6,333 bases of DNA from UBA5905 sp964609975. GTDB taxonomy: Bacteria; Bacillota; Clostridia; Oscillospirales; Acutalibacteraceae. Below the pieces are notes generated by a model, which saw nothing but the letters and a program-made list of their open reading frames with translations, did not search any database and was not told where the DNA came from. Below are positions 6,056-6,333 of the stretch, in pieces. The stretch is from NCBI GenBank assembly GCA_964609975.1, contig CAZSTR010000044.1:1-6333 (forward strand). Reading direction: 5' to 3'. Position 1 is the first letter of the stretch. Each line of letters begins with the position of its first letter. The position numbers and the translations under genes were made by a program.

Positions 6056-6196
6056 ATGAATTTTCAAGCTTTTCTCAGCACCCTCCCCATCATGGCGAAG
6101 GGAATGCTCGGCATTTTCATCGTCACGGCGGTCATCATCGCCGTGATGTACTGGCTTCGCTGGACCTTCAAGGAGCGGAAAAAGGACGATCGCTAA
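6056..6196 (+). CDS. OadG-related small membrane protein
   Basis: This 46-aa protein has one membrane helix (about residues 17-34, from GMLGIFIVTAV to MYWL) and a basic tail, RWTFKERKKDDR. The GMLGIF start of the helix resembles GMGIVF in the gamma subunit OadG and the small subunits of methylmalonyl-CoA decarboxylase, which stabilise the beta subunit and anchor the complex. The metal-binding, alpha-contacting C-terminal part of a full OadG (about 80 aa or more) is absent. The Shine-Dalgarno AAGGAGG (6041-6047) overlaps the oadB stop codon and sits 8 bases before the ATG, so the two genes are co-translated. It is probably a stabilising subunit of the upstream OadB homologue. The gene is short enough to be missed by standard length cut-offs. 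Confidence 0.8.
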   Translation: MNFQAFLSTLPIMAKGMLGIFIVTAVIIAVMYWLRWTFKERKKDDR

Positions 6197-6202
6197 AGAA
6201 CG

Positions 6203-6223
6203 ATAAAAAGAGCGCCTCTCCCG
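6203..6223 (+). other. Left half of an interrupted intrinsic terminator (inferred)
   Basis: Directly after the 46-aa gene comes GATAAAAAGAGCGCCTCTCCCG, an A-run leading into a GC-rich arm with no matching downstream arm here. The intact terminator at 3265 starts in the same style (AACGAAAAGAGCC). The missing right half would read close to CGGGAGAGGCGCTCTTTTT and should lie beyond the insertion sequence that begins at about 6224. This is inference from one side only. Confidence 0.4.
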
Positions 6224-6228
6224 TGGAT

Positions 6229-6291
6229 ATAATCCCCTTAGAGTAGGCACTTGAAAAAACAAAAATTTCAAGACTACTCTAAGGGGATTAT
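6229..6291 (+). repeat. Long inverted repeat upstream of the transposase start
   Basis: Two perfect 18-base arms (beginning ATAATCCCCTTAG and ending CTAAGGGGATTAT) enclose a second 7-bp stem, with only a 3-versus-1-base internal bulge between them. That gives 25 base pairs around a 9-base A-rich loop. The right arm contains AAGGGG (6281-6286), the probable ribosome binding site of the reading frame at 6295. Transcripts that enter from outside would hide it. Confidence 0.9.
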
Positions 6292-6294
6292 TTT

Positions 6295-6333
6295 ATGCAA
6301 GGAATAAGTCATACGAATAAAAAGTATTCCGCA
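6295..6333 (+). CDS. Transposase N-terminus, probably IS3-family OrfA (partial)
   Basis: Only 13 codons are visible, MQGISHTNKKYSA, running off the window edge. KKYSA near the start is typical of IS3-group OrfA proteins, which often go on as KYSAEFK before a helix-turn-helix. AAGGGG (6281-6286) is 8 bases upstream of the ATG. The hairpin and TG-led tip upstream support a transposase reading, but the protein evidence itself is thin. Confidence 0.5.
   Translation, partial: MQGISHTNKKYSA

Larger units (their letters stand above)
6224..6333 (+). mobile_element. Left end of an insertion sequence, probably IS3-like (partial)
   Basis: The likely left tip is TG at 6224, followed by GATATAATCCCC. 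A long hairpin occupies 6229-6291: 18-base perfect arms (6229-6246 and 6274-6291) with a second inner stem, CTTGAAA (6250-6256) and TTTCAAG (6266-6272). Four bases after the hairpin a reading frame opens with a transposase-like start. A TATAAT box lies 4 bases inside the tip, at the place where IS3-family ends carry the -10 box that pairs with a -35 in the other end when the element circularises. The right end and any target duplication lie outside the window, so element, family and exact boundary are provisional. Confidence 0.55.

Noticed and set aside
5044..6057. 337-codon open frame on the minus strand opposite oadB
   Set aside because: Its protein is rich in His, Gly, Asp and Gln, typical of the antisense of a GC-biased gene; the plus-strand frame encodes a clear OadB family protein.
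6224..6333. CRISPR-like or satellite repeat reading of the terminal hairpin
   Set aside because: There is a single inverted repeat, no direct repeats with spacers, and a transposase-like frame follows with a ribosome binding site inside the arm.

Overview
The window looks like chromosome from a moderately GC-rich Firmicute of the class Clostridia, probably an Oscillospiraceae-type gut anaerobe. The grounds are strong AGGAGG ribosome binding sites, sigma-A promoters with extended -10 boxes, a LexA operator of Gram-positive type (CAAAC-N4-GTTTG), a yybP-ykoY-class riboswitch, and a free-standing OadB-type membrane protein. The lineage is an inference; there is no rRNA or other marker gene here.

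Layout, all on the + strand. (1) 97-1925: a promoter and a cytoplasmic GH127/DUF1680 glycoside hydrolase (582 aa), probably a beta-L-arabinofuranosidase. Competing hairpins follow it (1938-1980). (2) 2017-3257: a separate promoter and a 12-helix MFS transporter, closed by a perfect 42-bp palindromic terminator. The pair could form a small sugar import and hydrolysis locus. (3) 3307-3585: a gene-free stretch with a nested hairpin that may be a small RNA, then the LexA operator and promoter. (4) 3586-4648: lexA and an 8-base-overlapping DUF523 gene, which would share SOS control. (5) 4698-6196: a strong promoter, a leader with the conserved blocks of the manganese-sensing yybP-ykoY riboswitch, a terminator that overlaps the aptamer, then an OadB homologue and a 46-aa OadG-like single-helix protein. 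(6) 6224-6333: the left end of an insertion sequence, probably IS3-like, with a long hairpin and the first 13 codons of its transposase. It seems to have landed inside the terminator of the oadB operon.

The most interesting system is region 5. OadB and OadG normally work with a biotin-dependent alpha subunit as a sodium-pumping decarboxylase. Here no alpha subunit is visible, and the pair sits behind a leader whose known class senses Mn2+ and mostly controls Mn exporters and related membrane proteins. I infer that the pair may be a sodium-coupled metal (Mn2+) efflux system or another metal-responsive transporter. The sequence shows the riboswitch and the gene identities directly; the transport function is a hypothesis.
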